A stretch of DNA of 64,000 nucleotides, from the NCBI RefSeq assembly GCF_025642135.1, contig NZ_CP106793.1, forward strand, positions 4,778,001-4,842,000. The letters are read 5' to 3'. The translations under genes and the position numbers were made by a program. The notes under the pieces are model-generated. The model was given only the letters and a program-made list of their open reading frames with translations. It was not told the origin of the DNA and searched no databases. Positions 54,328 to 62,432 of the stretch are shown one piece after another; position 1 is the first letter of the stretch; the number at the start of each line of letters is the position of its first letter. Source of the stretch: Streptomyces cynarae. GTDB lineage: Bacteria > Actinomycetota > Actinomycetes > Streptomycetales > Streptomycetaceae.

Positions 54328-55800
54328 ATGCGCGTCTTCCTGCCCCTGACCGCCGTCACCACCGCCGCGCTCCTGTCCGTCACGGTCACCGGCGCGACTC
54401 CCGCCGCAGCGGACCTGAACCCCGACGGCACACCACTGGTCAAGGTGTCCCACGGCGACCCGTACGCGAAGTGCACCATCGGAGCGAGGTCCCCCGACAG
54501 CATCGTCTACCCGGCCACCGAGGTCGAGCCGTACCTGTCCGTCGATCCGCGCGACCCCAAGCGCGTGGTCACCGTGTTCCAGCAGGACCGCTGGAACGAC
54601 GGCGGCGCCCGTGGCCTGGCGGCCGGCTGGACCACGGACGGCCACACCTTCCACCGGAGCACGCTGCCGTTCAGCCTGTGCGCCCCCGGCGGCGCGGACT
54701 ACGAACGGGCCTCCGACCCCTGGGTGAGCACCGGACCGGACGGCACGGTCTACGCCGGCGGGGAGGGCGTCGACTTCACGAAGAGCACGCGCAGCGCCCT
54801 GCTGGCAGTCACCTCCCGCGACGGCGGCCGCACTTGGCAGAACCTCACCACCACGCACGTCGACGAGCAGCCGTTTTTCAACGACAAGCCCTCACTCACC
54901 GCCGACCCGATCCGCAAGGGCACCGCCTACCAGGTCTGGAACCACCTCGACAACGACCCACCCGGCCCCAGTTCCCTCGACGGTCCCGGCTACATCTCCC
55001 TCACCCGCGACGGCGGCCGCACCTGGAGCAAGGCCCGGCCGTTCGTCGACACCAGCACCGTGCCCAACACCCAGACCATCGGCCATCTGATCGTCGCCGA
55101 CCGGCGCACCGGCACCCTGTACGACTTCTTCGACCGGATCACCTACTCCGACGACCTGAGCACAGCCGTCGAAGCCCGCTACGAGGTGGTCACTTCGACC
55201 GACGCCGGAGAGACCTGGAGCGCCCCGGTCACCGTGGCCCGGGACACCTCCGTACCGGAGGTCGACCCGAACGACCCCACCAAACTGCTGCGCGCCGCGG
55301 CCACCCTGCCGAGCCCTGCCGTCGACCCTGAGACAGGCACGCTGTACATGGCCTACGAGGGCTCGGACTTCTCCGCTGGAAAGTTCGACTCCGTCCAGCT
55401 TGTGCGGTCCACCGACGGCGGACGCACCTGGGGAACCCCGGAGCTGATCAGCCCCAAGGGCGTTCCCGCCTTCTCACCGTCGATCGCGGTCGCCGAGCGG
55501 GGCACGGTCGCGCTCACCTACTACGACCTGCGCTTCCTCAAGCCCGGCAACACCACCACCCTGCCCACCGCCTACCAACTGGCCACGCTGCACCACGGAA
55601 ACCCGAAGCTCCGGACCGAACGACGGATCTCGCGGGTCTTCGACTGGCTGCAGGCGCCGTTCGCCGGGGGCTACTTCCTCGGCGACTACCAAGGCCTGGT
55701 GGCAGACGGCAAGGGAGTACGGGCCGTGCTCACCGAGACCCACTCCGGCGCACCACAGAACCGCACGGACGTGTACACCGGCAGTCTCCGCACCCGCTGA
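54328..55800 (+). CDS. secreted sialidase-like (BNR/Asp-box) protein
   Basis: 490 residues from ATG 54328 (AGGAG site). Signal peptide RVFLPLTAVTTAALLSVTVT, cleavage near AAA. Four Asp boxes: SRDGGRTWQN, TRDGGRTWSK, STDAGETWSA, STDGGRTWGT, as in six-bladed sialidase-fold propellers. YLSVDPRDPKRVVTVFQQDRW is the usual opening of this group. The Arg triad of true GH33 sialidases cannot be assigned with certainty, so it may be a related glycan-binding protein. Confidence 0.85.
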   Translation: MRVFLPLTAVTTAALLSVTVTGATPAAADLNPDGTPLVKVSHGDPYAKCTIGARSPDSIVYPATEVEPYLSVDPRDPKRVVTVFQQDRWNDGGARGLAAGWTTDGHTFHRSTLPFSLCAPGGADYERASDPWVSTGPDGTVYAGGEGVDFTKSTRSALLAVTSRDGGRTWQNLTTTHVDEQPFFNDKPSLTADPIRKGTAYQVWNHLDNDPPGPSSLDGPGYISLTRDGGRTWSKARPFVDTSTVPNTQTIGHLIVADRRTGTLYDFFDRITYSDDLSTAVEARYEVVTSTDAGETWSAPVTVARDTSVPEVDPNDPTKLLRAAATLPSPAVDPETGTLYMAYEGSDFSAGKFDSVQLVRSTDGGRTWGTPELISPKGVPAFSPSIAVAERGTVALTYYDLRFLKPGNTTTLPTAYQLATLHHGNPKLRTERRISRVFDWLQAPFAGGYFLGDYQGLVADGKGVRAVLTETHSGAPQNRTDVYTGSLRTR

Positions 55801-55927
55801 CCGACGCGGACGCCGTCGGTGGCCCGACCACCGACGGCTGCCGACAGGCCTCGGACCCACTCCGTGACCACGTCGGGCGGCGAGGTTCGGCCGCGTCCCA
55901 CCCGGCGGGGCGGGCCTGCTGCTGTGG

Positions 55928-56316
55928 GGTCGCGTGAACGCGGCTTGGTCTCCCTCTGGCAGCAGTTCGAAGATCAGGGGTGGGATCGGCTCGCCGCTGG
56001 GGGACGACTGGGAGGATCACGGCCTCGTCTTCTCCTCGGCCGTGGGTAAGCCGCTCGACGCTGCCGACGTCCGCCGCGCCTTCCGCCAGGCGAAGGGACG
56101 CCGAGGGAGCTGCGGCGCAGCTTCGTGTCTCTGCTGTCCGACCGGGGCGTTCCGCTGGAAGAGATCTCGCGGCCCGTCGGGCGCTCGGGGACCGCCGTGA
56201 CCGAAGAGGTCTACCGGAAGCAGATCCGGCGCGTGATCCAGACCGGCGCCGTGTGGTCATGGACGGCATCTTCGGCATGCAGGAACGGCGGCTGCAGGCA
56301 CGCGGGAAGCGGTAGA
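55928..56316 (+). pseudogene. tyrosine recombinase (integrase) C-terminal remnant
   Basis: Fragments of a typical Streptomyces integrase C-terminus are spread over three frames: DDWEDHGLVFSSAVGKPLDA, ADVRRAFRQAKG, then PRELRRSFVSLLSDRGVPLE, EEISRPVGRSGTAVTEEVYR and finally VVMDGIFG. The usual RELRHSF His and GHS His are both Arg here, and the segment between KG and PREL is deleted. It lies about 70 bases from the 3' end of tRNA-Pro, the kind of site such elements use. A dead relic of an integrated element. Confidence 0.85.
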
Positions 56317-56330
56317 CACGCAGGCAGAAA

Positions 56331-56370
56331 CAGATCAGGCAGGTACTGAATTCAGTACCTGCCTGATCTG
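56331..56370. terminator. 40-bp perfect palindrome, tRNA-Pro terminator
   Basis: The 20 bases 56331-56350 are exactly complementary to 56351-56370, centred on GAATTC. Read on the minus strand it begins 13 bases after the tRNA-Pro 3' end and is followed by TGTTTCTG, so it can serve as the tRNA terminator; on the plus strand CTGTTTC follows. The length and lack of any mismatch are unusual. Confidence 0.85.
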
Positions 56371-56382
56371 CTGTTTCGGCTG

Positions 56383-56456
56383 TCGGGGTGGCGGGATTTG
56401 AACCCACGACCTCTTCGTCCCGAACGAAGCGCGCTGCCAAGCTGCGCTACACCCCG
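56383..56456 (-). tRNA. tRNA-Pro (anticodon CGG)
   Basis: 74 bases. Acceptor stem CGGGGTG/CACCCCG with discriminator A; D arm GCGC...GCGC; anticodon stem CTTCG/CGAAG with loop TTCGGGA, giving anticodon CGG; T arm GTGGG-TTCAAAT-CCCGC. CCA is not encoded. The integrase relic and the palindrome lie at its 3' side. Confidence 0.96.
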
Positions 56457-56488
56457 GTGTCGCTGCTGTCGCGGCGACGACGTTTACT

Positions 56489-57265
56489 TTAGCCCACTGG
56501 TGGCCGGAGACGAAATCCGGTTTTCCGGCGGCGGCGCGTCGGGTCCGGGCGGACGTGGTCGGCGAGGACCAGGAGGAGGGCCAGGCCGAAGAAGGCCAGG
56601 CCGAGCAGGAGTGCGTTGGCGAGGGTGCTCCTGTAGCCGAGGTGGGCGACGTCCAGGAACGGGTACGGGTAGCGCGCGTCTGCGGTCGGTGGGAGCAGTG
56701 CGCCGCGGGCCAGGGTGAAGATCAGGTACGCCAGGGGGTAGAGGAGCCACCGCGTGGCGTGCTGCAGGCCCAGGGGGGCCGGGCGGGTCAGGAGCAGCCA
56801 GTCCAGAAGGGCCGCGATCGGGGTGACCGTGTGCAGTACCTGGTTGGCGAGTGCGGACCAGATCGTGGGCCTGTCCGTCATCGAGAAGGGGCCCGGCTCG
56901 TTCACGAGGAGCACGTGGTAGACCAGACTCGCGATCAGCGCGTAGAACAGCGTGCCGCCGGTGATCAGCGCCGGCAGCGGGTAGCGGGCCGTTCGGGCCC
57001 GCCAGGCCGACAGGGCGAAGGTCAGGGCCAGCAGCACGTTGGCCTGGATGGCGAAGTAGCTCAGGACCCGGGAGGGGCTGCCGAGGGCCAGGTCCATGGC
57101 CACCGCCGCCGCGGCCGTCAGCGCCACCAGCAGACGGTAGCGGGCCGCTGCGTGGCGGCGTACGGGGGCGACCACGGCCGCGGCGGGGACGATGGACGGT
57201 GCAAGCGTCGGCTTGCCCGGCACCGGGGGGAGGTCCGGGATCTCCTTGGGTATCGGCGTGATCAT
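56489..57265 (-). CDS. Pr6Pr-family membrane protein
   Basis: 258 residues. After a Pro-rich cytoplasmic start there are six to seven helices: LLVALTAAAAVAMDLALGS, VLSYFAIQANVLLALTFALS, TGGTLFYALIASLVYHVLLV, LANQVLHTVTPIAALLDWLL, HATRWLLYPLAYLIFTLARG. The SYFxIQxN and HxxxPxxxxxDW motifs mark the Pr6Pr / FAR-17a-AIG1-like family, of unknown role in bacteria; some eukaryotic relatives hydrolyse fatty-acid esters of hydroxy fatty acids. Monocistronic. Confidence 0.85.
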   Translation of the reverse strand: MITPIPKEIPDLPPVPGKPTLAPSIVPAAAVVAPVRRHAAARYRLLVALTAAAAVAMDLALGSPSRVLSYFAIQANVLLALTFALSAWRARTARYPLPALITGGTLFYALIASLVYHVLLVNEPGPFSMTDRPTIWSALANQVLHTVTPIAALLDWLLLTRPAPLGLQHATRWLLYPLAYLIFTLARGALLPPTADARYPYPFLDVAHLGYRSTLANALLLGLAFFGLALLLVLADHVRPDPTRRRRKTGFRLRPPVG

Positions 57266-57332
57266 GCCCTCACGCTAAGCGGGTGGGGCAGAAGGGGCGA
57301 TACGGGATGGTCCGGGCGGGGTACGGCGGGGG

Positions 57333-58274
57333 TCACGCCTCGGGCGATGCCTCCCTTTCCACCAGCGTCAGCAGCGTCGCCTCCGGCGGGCAGGCGAACC
57401 GTACCGGCGTGTAGCGGTTCGTACCGCAGCCGGCCGACACGTGCAGGTACGACGTCCGGCCCTCCGCGGTGTGCCGTGACAGGCCCTTCACCCGGTCCGC
57501 GTCCAGGTCGCAGTTGGTGACCAGGGCGCCGTAGAAGGGGATGCACAGCTGGCCGCCGTGGGTGTGGCCCGCCAGGATCAGCGGATAACCGTCCGCCGCG
57601 AACGCGTCCAGGCAGCGCAGATACGGCGCGTGGACCACGCCCATCGAGAAGTCCGCGGAGGAGGAGGGACCGCCCGCCACGCGCGCGTAGCGGTCGCGCT
57701 TGATGTGCGGGTCGTCCAGGCCCGTCAGCTCGATCTCCAGGCCCTCGATCTTCAGGGTGCCCCGGGTGTTCGTCAGGTTCAGCCAGCCCGCCGCGTCGAA
57801 GCTGTCGCGCAGCTCCTCCCAGGGGTTGTGGATGGCGCCGACCACCGGCGGGTTGCCGTTCAGACCGTGGTGGCCCCTCGCCTTCTCCACCAGGTAGCGG
57901 GCCGGGTTGCGGAGCCTGGGGCCGTAGTAGTCGTTCGAACCGAAGACGTACGCCCCCGGGAGCTCCATCAGCGGGCCCAGTGCGTCCAGCACCTCCGGCA
58001 CCCCCTCGGTGTCGGAGAGGTTGTCCCCGGTGTTGATCACGAAGTCGGGGCGCAGGCCCGCCAGTGAGCGCAGCCAGCGCTGCTTCTTGCGCTGCCCGCT
58101 CACCATGTGGATGTCGGAGACCTGCAGGACGCGCAGCGGGTGCGCCCCCGGGGGCAGCACCGGGACCGTCACCCGGCGCAGCCGGAAGGAACGGGCCTCG
58201 AACCCGGCCGAGTACAGCAGTCCGGCGGCGGCGACCGCCGTGATTCCCAGGGGTACTCCGTATCGTGCGCGCAT
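57333..58274 (-). CDS. metallophosphoesterase, YkuE/calcineurin-like
   Basis: 313 residues. N-terminal helix (PLGITAVAAAGLLYSAGFEA) probably anchors it outside. Metal-binding motifs: QVSDIHMVSGQ, NTGDNLSD, GSNDYYGPR (GNHD position is GSND), and ILAGHTHGGQLCIPF. Family includes UDP-diacylglucosamine pyrophosphatase-like and YkuE-type enzymes that act on phospho-lipid or nucleotide substrates. Ends RYTPVRFACPPEATLLTL. Divergent from yqeY. Confidence 0.9.
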   Translation of the reverse strand: MRARYGVPLGITAVAAAGLLYSAGFEARSFRLRRVTVPVLPPGAHPLRVLQVSDIHMVSGQRKKQRWLRSLAGLRPDFVINTGDNLSDTEGVPEVLDALGPLMELPGAYVFGSNDYYGPRLRNPARYLVEKARGHHGLNGNPPVVGAIHNPWEELRDSFDAAGWLNLTNTRGTLKIEGLEIELTGLDDPHIKRDRYARVAGGPSSSADFSMGVVHAPYLRCLDAFAADGYPLILAGHTHGGQLCIPFYGALVTNCDLDADRVKGLSRHTAEGRTSYLHVSAGCGTNRYTPVRFACPPEATLLTLVEREASPEA

Positions 58275-58429
58275 ACGGCCATCGTGTCAGAACCTGCTGC
58301 CGCACCGCGTTCACCTGTGGACGACCCCGACCCGGCGACGCCCGGGATCGGCACCGACGGTCCCGGTCGCCCACCACGCCCCGGAAATGTACGGGCACCC
58401 GCCCCGCCGCACCTGCGACAATCAGAGGC

Positions 58430-58897
58430 ATGACCACGCTCAAGTCGAAGCTGCAGGAAGACCTCAACGCCGCGATCAAGGAGCGCGATGAGCTCCGCTC
58501 CTCGACGCTCCGGCTGACGCTCGCCGCGATCACCAAGGAGGAGGTCGCGGGCAAGGAGAAGCGCGAGCTCTCCGACGAGGAGGTCACCAAGGTGATCACC
58601 CGTGAGGCGAAGAAGCGGCGGGAGGCCGCCGACGCGTTCGCTCTGGGCGGCCGCGCCGAACAGGCCGAGCGGGAGAAGGCGGAGGGCGAGGTGCTGGCTG
58701 CGTACCTGCCCAAGCAGCTGTCCGACGACGAGCTGCGGCAGATCGTCGCGCAGGCCGTGGAGGAGGCGAAGGCGGCGGGCGCCGAGGGCCCGCGCGCCAT
58801 GGGGCAGGTCATGAAGATCGTGAACCCGAAGGTGGCCGGCCAGGCGGAGGGCGGCCGCGTCGCCGCCGTGGTCAAGCAGCTTCTCGCGAGCGGCTGA
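58430..58897 (+). CDS. YqeY/GatB-like protein
   Basis: 155 residues. TTLKSKLQEDLNAAIKERDE and LRLTLAAITKEEVAGKEKRE, then AYLPKQLSDDELRQIVAQAV and MGQVMKIVNPKVAGQAEGGR: the YqeY domain, related to the tail of GatB and possibly involved in tRNA-dependent amidation. Exact role not known. ATG 58430 follows AGAGG. Confidence 0.93.
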   Translation: MTTLKSKLQEDLNAAIKERDELRSSTLRLTLAAITKEEVAGKEKRELSDEEVTKVITREAKKRREAADAFALGGRAEQAEREKAEGEVLAAYLPKQLSDDELRQIVAQAVEEAKAAGAEGPRAMGQVMKIVNPKVAGQAEGGRVAAVVKQLLASG

Positions 58898-58931
58898 ACC
58901 GGTTCGCCTGCTCGCGGGCGCATACGCCGAC

Positions 58932-58964
58932 GGGGGCGCCCCTCTCATCGAGAGGGGCGCCCCC
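58932..58964. terminator. bidirectional terminator, yqeY and PBP genes
   Basis: Perfect 15-bp stem GGGGGCGCCCCTCTC (58932-58946) / complement (58950-58964) with loop ATC, between convergent genes. Confidence 0.9.
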
Positions 58965-58978
58965 GCTGTCGTGAAGGG

Positions 58979-61285
58979 CTATCCCCTCCGCCCGCCGGTG
59001 CCGTTCCCGTTGCCGCCGTTTCCGGTGCCCTGGATGAAGCCGTCGGGGAGGGAGAAGGTGGGCGTCGGGAGCTGTCCGCCGGCGGTACCGCCGTTGTCGG
59101 CCGCGCCGCCGGTGGTCAGGCCGCCGATCAGTCCACCGATCGTCTGCTGCCCGCCGTTGCCGTTGCCGTTGCCCCGGCCCTTGTCGTGACCGTCGCCGTT
59201 GCCCTTGTCGCCACCGTGGTCGTCCGGGATGTCGACGAGGTTGAAGTCCGGGGCCGGCTTGCCCGCCAGCGCGCCCGTCATCATGTCGCGCCAGATCGGG
59301 CCCGGGACCTGGCCGCCGAAGACCTTCTCATAGCTGACGCCGCCGATGGTGATGTGGGTCATCTGCCGCTTGTGCGCCGGGTCGCCGACCCAGACCGCGC
59401 CCGCCATGTTCGGCGTGTAGCCGACGAACCAGGCGGCGTACCGGAAGTCCGTCGTACCGGTCTTGCCGGCGCTGGGACGGCTGCCGAGTCCGGCCTCCGT
59501 ACCGGTACCGTCCTCGACGACGCCCTTCAGGAGCGTGTTGACCGTGTCCGCGGTGGTCTCCGACATCGCGCGCGAGCACGTCGACTTCGGGACCGGCAGG
59601 GACTTCTTCTCGTTGCCGACGGTCTGCGTGATCGACTCGATCGCGACCGGCGTGCAGTACGTGCCGCGGTCGGCGAAGGTCGCGTACGCGCTCGCCATGG
59701 TCAGCGGTGACACCTCCTGGGTGCCGAGCGCGATCGACGGGGCCTGGGCGATGGGCGCGCCGTCAGCGCGGTGGAAGCCCATCTTCTTGGCCGTGTCTAT
59801 GACCGGGCAGATGCCGATGTCGCTGATCAGCTGCACGTAGTAGGTGTTGACCGACTTGGCGGTCGCCTCCTTCATGCGGTACGGGCCGTGCTCCGTCTCG
59901 TTCTCGTTGGTGAGCTTGGTGCCGTCCGTGTTCTTCCACTGCTTGCCGTCACAGGCGGCGACCGGGCTCGGGTACTCCATCTCGTACGGCGACGAGTACT
60001 CCTGGGTCGCCGGCTTGCCGCCCTCGATGGCGGCCGCGGCCACGATCGGCTTGAACGTCGAACCACCCTGGTAGCCGGCGCCGCCGCCCATGTTCCGGTC
60101 CACGGACAGGTTGATCTGGGTCTCGTACTTGCCGAAGCCGTACGGACGGGACTGGCCCATCGCGAGGATCTTGCCGGTGCCCGGCTCGACGATGGTCGCG
60201 GCCGTGGCCACCTCGTCGCTCTTGTTGACGTGGTCCTTGACGGACTTCTGCACCGAGTCCTGCGCCTGCGGGTCGAGCGTGGTGCGGATCGTCAGACCGC
60301 CCTGGTTCCAGATCTTCGCCCGCTCCGCCTGGGTCTTGCCGAAGATCGGGTCGTTCAGGAACGCCTCACGGACGTAGTCGCAGAAGAAGCCCGCGCCCTT
60401 GACGGCCGTGATGCAGCCGTTCTTCGGCTGGCTCACGTGCAGGCCGAGCCCTGTCGCCTTGGCCTTGTCGGCGTCCGCCTGCGAGATGTCGTGCAGGTCG
60501 GCCATGCGCTGCAGCACCACGTTGCGCCGCTGCTTGGCCTCCGCCGCGTCGTTCACGGGGTCGTAGCGCGTAGGCGACTGGACGAGGCCCGCGAGGAGCG
60601 CGGACTCCTGGAGGTTCAGGTCCTTGGCGTGCTTGGAGAAGTACCGCTCGGAGGCGGCCTCGACGCCGTAGGCCTGCTGGCCGAAGAACGTGATGTTCAG
60701 GTAGTTCTCGAGGATCTTCTTCTTGCCGAGCTTCTCCTCGATCTGGATCGCGTACTTGAGCTCGCGGACCTTGCGGCCGAGGGTCTGCTGGGTGGCCTGG
60801 GCGACCTTGGTCGGGTCGTCGCCCGCCTCCTCGATGAAGTAGTTCTTCACCAGCTGCTGGGTGAGCGTGGAGGCGCCCTGGGCCACTCCGCCGCTCTGCG
60901 CGTTCTTGTTCAGTGCGCGCAGGACGCCCTTCAGGTCGATCGCGCCGTGCTGGTAGAACCGCGAGTCCTCGATGGCGACGATCGCCTTCTGCACGTACGG
61001 CGAGACGTCCTTGAGGTCCACCACCGTGCGGTCGCGCGAGTAGACCGCGGCGATCTGGCCGCCCTGGCTGTCCAGGATGGTGGTGCGCTGGCTCAGCTGG
61101 GGGCTCTTCAGATTGGCCGGGATGTCGTCGAATCCCTGGACCGACCCCTTGGCCACAAGACCGAGCGCACCCGCGGCGGGCAGCGCGATGCCGGCCATCA
61201 CAGCCCCCGCGAGCACACTCACTCCGAGGAACTTGGTGGCCTGCTGCACAGGGGACTGCCCCCCGCCCGAGCGCTTTTTTGGCAT
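58979..61285 (-). CDS. class A penicillin-binding protein (transglycosylase-transpeptidase)
   Basis: 768 residues. Short basic start and one helix (FLGVSVLAGAVMAGIALPAA); GT51 domain with AIEDSRFYQHGAIDLKGVLR, GASTLTQQLVKNYF and ENYLNITFFGQQAYGVEAAS; transpeptidase domain with SxxK in GGSTFKPIVAAA, SVN in AKSVNTYYVQ and KTG in SAGKTGTTDFRYAAWF. The C-terminal tail is a Gly/Asn/Asp-rich linker with GNGNGNG units. Polymerises and cross-links peptidoglycan. It is divergent from wblA, the order also known in other Streptomyces. Confidence 0.97.
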   Translation of the reverse strand: MPKKRSGGGQSPVQQATKFLGVSVLAGAVMAGIALPAAGALGLVAKGSVQGFDDIPANLKSPQLSQRTTILDSQGGQIAAVYSRDRTVVDLKDVSPYVQKAIVAIEDSRFYQHGAIDLKGVLRALNKNAQSGGVAQGASTLTQQLVKNYFIEEAGDDPTKVAQATQQTLGRKVRELKYAIQIEEKLGKKKILENYLNITFFGQQAYGVEAASERYFSKHAKDLNLQESALLAGLVQSPTRYDPVNDAAEAKQRRNVVLQRMADLHDISQADADKAKATGLGLHVSQPKNGCITAVKGAGFFCDYVREAFLNDPIFGKTQAERAKIWNQGGLTIRTTLDPQAQDSVQKSVKDHVNKSDEVATAATIVEPGTGKILAMGQSRPYGFGKYETQINLSVDRNMGGGAGYQGGSTFKPIVAAAAIEGGKPATQEYSSPYEMEYPSPVAACDGKQWKNTDGTKLTNENETEHGPYRMKEATAKSVNTYYVQLISDIGICPVIDTAKKMGFHRADGAPIAQAPSIALGTQEVSPLTMASAYATFADRGTYCTPVAIESITQTVGNEKKSLPVPKSTCSRAMSETTADTVNTLLKGVVEDGTGTEAGLGSRPSAGKTGTTDFRYAAWFVGYTPNMAGAVWVGDPAHKRQMTHITIGGVSYEKVFGGQVPGPIWRDMMTGALAGKPAPDFNLVDIPDDHGGDKGNGDGHDKGRGNGNGNGGQQTIGGLIGGLTTGGAADNGGTAGGQLPTPTFSLPDGFIQGTGNGGNGNGTGGRRG

Positions 61286-61694
61286 GAGGGCAGCCTACGT
61301 TCTCATTCGCCGGACACGCGTACAGGCCTTGGCCTAAGCTGCTCCCAACTGTCACAGCAGTAGGGCCACGTATCAAGTACGTCCGGCGACCCCGAATCGT
61401 TCCGGTGTTCCTCGAACTTTTTTGGCGGATGCGTGCCCGGATTCGCCTTGTGTGTCACCAGGCGTCCGTTGTGACACCGCTGAATTGCCCTGGTCTGTCC
61501 GGAAAGTCGCGTTCGTTACCAGCTCACTCCCACGGGTGATCTGCCGTTTACCCATAGTCCGTTCGGACCATTCAAGATTGGGCCCGAAGGGGGTGTTGCG
61601 CTGTCCCCTCCTTCCGTAACGTCCTCAACTGGCGGCGGTGAATATGCCGCTGCCGCCGTGGGGGAGCCTCGATTCGGGAGAGGACGGCGCCGGT
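61286..61694. other. divergent promoter region of PBP gene and wblA
   Basis: 409 bases without a gene. It contains GTGTCAC (61452-61458) and GTGACAC (61471-61477), an inverted repeat with 12 bases between, a likely binding site for a dimeric regulator. wblA seems to have a long leader; possible -10 CATAGT near 61555. Confidence 0.55.
61452..61477. promoter_or_regulatory. inverted repeat upstream of wblA
   Basis: GTGTCAC-N12-GTGACAC, perfect 7-base arms, centre about 230 bases before the wblA start. The 19-base centre-to-centre spacing puts the arms on one DNA face (about two turns). Confidence 0.5.
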
Positions 61695-62033
61695 ATGGGC
61701 TGGGTAACCGACTGGAGTGCGCAGGCGGCCTGCCGCACTACCGATCCGGATGAACTGTTCGTTCAGGGAGCAGCGCAGAACAGGGCCAAGGCGGTGTGCA
61801 CCGGATGTCCGGTACGCACGGAATGCCTGGCGGATGCGCTGGACAACCGCGTCGAGTTCGGCGTGTGGGGTGGCATGACCGAGCGGGAGCGCCGCGCACT
61901 GCTGCGCAGGCGGCCGACCGTCACTTCGTGGCGTCACCTGCTGGAGACCGCGCGTACGGAGTACGAGCGCGGGGCGGGCCTGCTGCCCCTCGTTGAGGAA
62001 GAGACGTACGAGAACTACGCGGCGGTGAGCTGA
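61695..62033 (+). CDS. wblA: WhiB-like Fe-S regulator WblA
   Basis: 112 residues from ATG 61695, the length and N-terminus (GWVTDWSAQAACRTTDPDEL) recalled for S. coelicolor WblA; earlier starts add residues not in the family. Four Cys (13, 35, 38, 44) bind a 4Fe-4S cluster in AAC, VCTGCPVRTEC; then GVWGGMTERERRALLRRRP, the WhiB turn and basic DNA-binding part. WblA works with the sigma factor to switch from growth and antibiotic formation to sporulation; loss raises antibiotic output in several species. Location between a PBP gene and ArsA-like genes matches. Confidence 0.95.
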   Translation: MGWVTDWSAQAACRTTDPDELFVQGAAQNRAKAVCTGCPVRTECLADALDNRVEFGVWGGMTERERRALLRRRPTVTSWRHLLETARTEYERGAGLLPLVEEETYENYAAVS

Positions 62034-62432
62034 GGGCGGCCACCGTCCGAGGCGGGCGCCCGCCGTCGGCGGGCAACGGCACCTCATGGCGCCCTCGGCG
62101 TGCCTTCCACTCCGGCCTGGGTCTCTTCGCAGGTGTCCTCCAACGGGCCTGTCCGAGGGCCCTGTTCGAGGAAGGTGCCGCCAGGGACGGGGGTGTCACG
62201 GCCTGCGCGGCCGCGCGTCCGTGCCGCGTGCGGCGCGGCACGACCGGGCGGGCGCGCCGACACGGGCGGCGCGCAGGCGTCAGCAGCCCTGCCTGCCGGG
62301 CCCTGCGAGGCCGACTGCCGTGCCGTGGGGCCCGCGCACGGCCGAATGCCTGCCTCGACCCTCCGAGCGGCCCCGGGCGTCCGGCGGTCGTACACCCGTC
62401 TCGGCTGCCTCCCGGCGGCTGCGTCGGGGTGC
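62034..62432. other. intergenic region after wblA
   Basis: 399 bases with no gene I can support. A hairpin GCCCGCC-GTC-GGCGGGC (62058-62074), 25 bases after wblA, is its likely terminator. Confidence 0.55.
62058..62074 (+). terminator. wblA terminator hairpin
   Basis: 7-bp perfect stem with loop GTC, 25 bases after the wblA stop; no T tract. Confidence 0.6.

Noticed and set aside
56331..56370. CRISPR or insertion-sequence end
   Set aside because: A single palindrome with no repeat-spacer series, no transposase and no target duplication.
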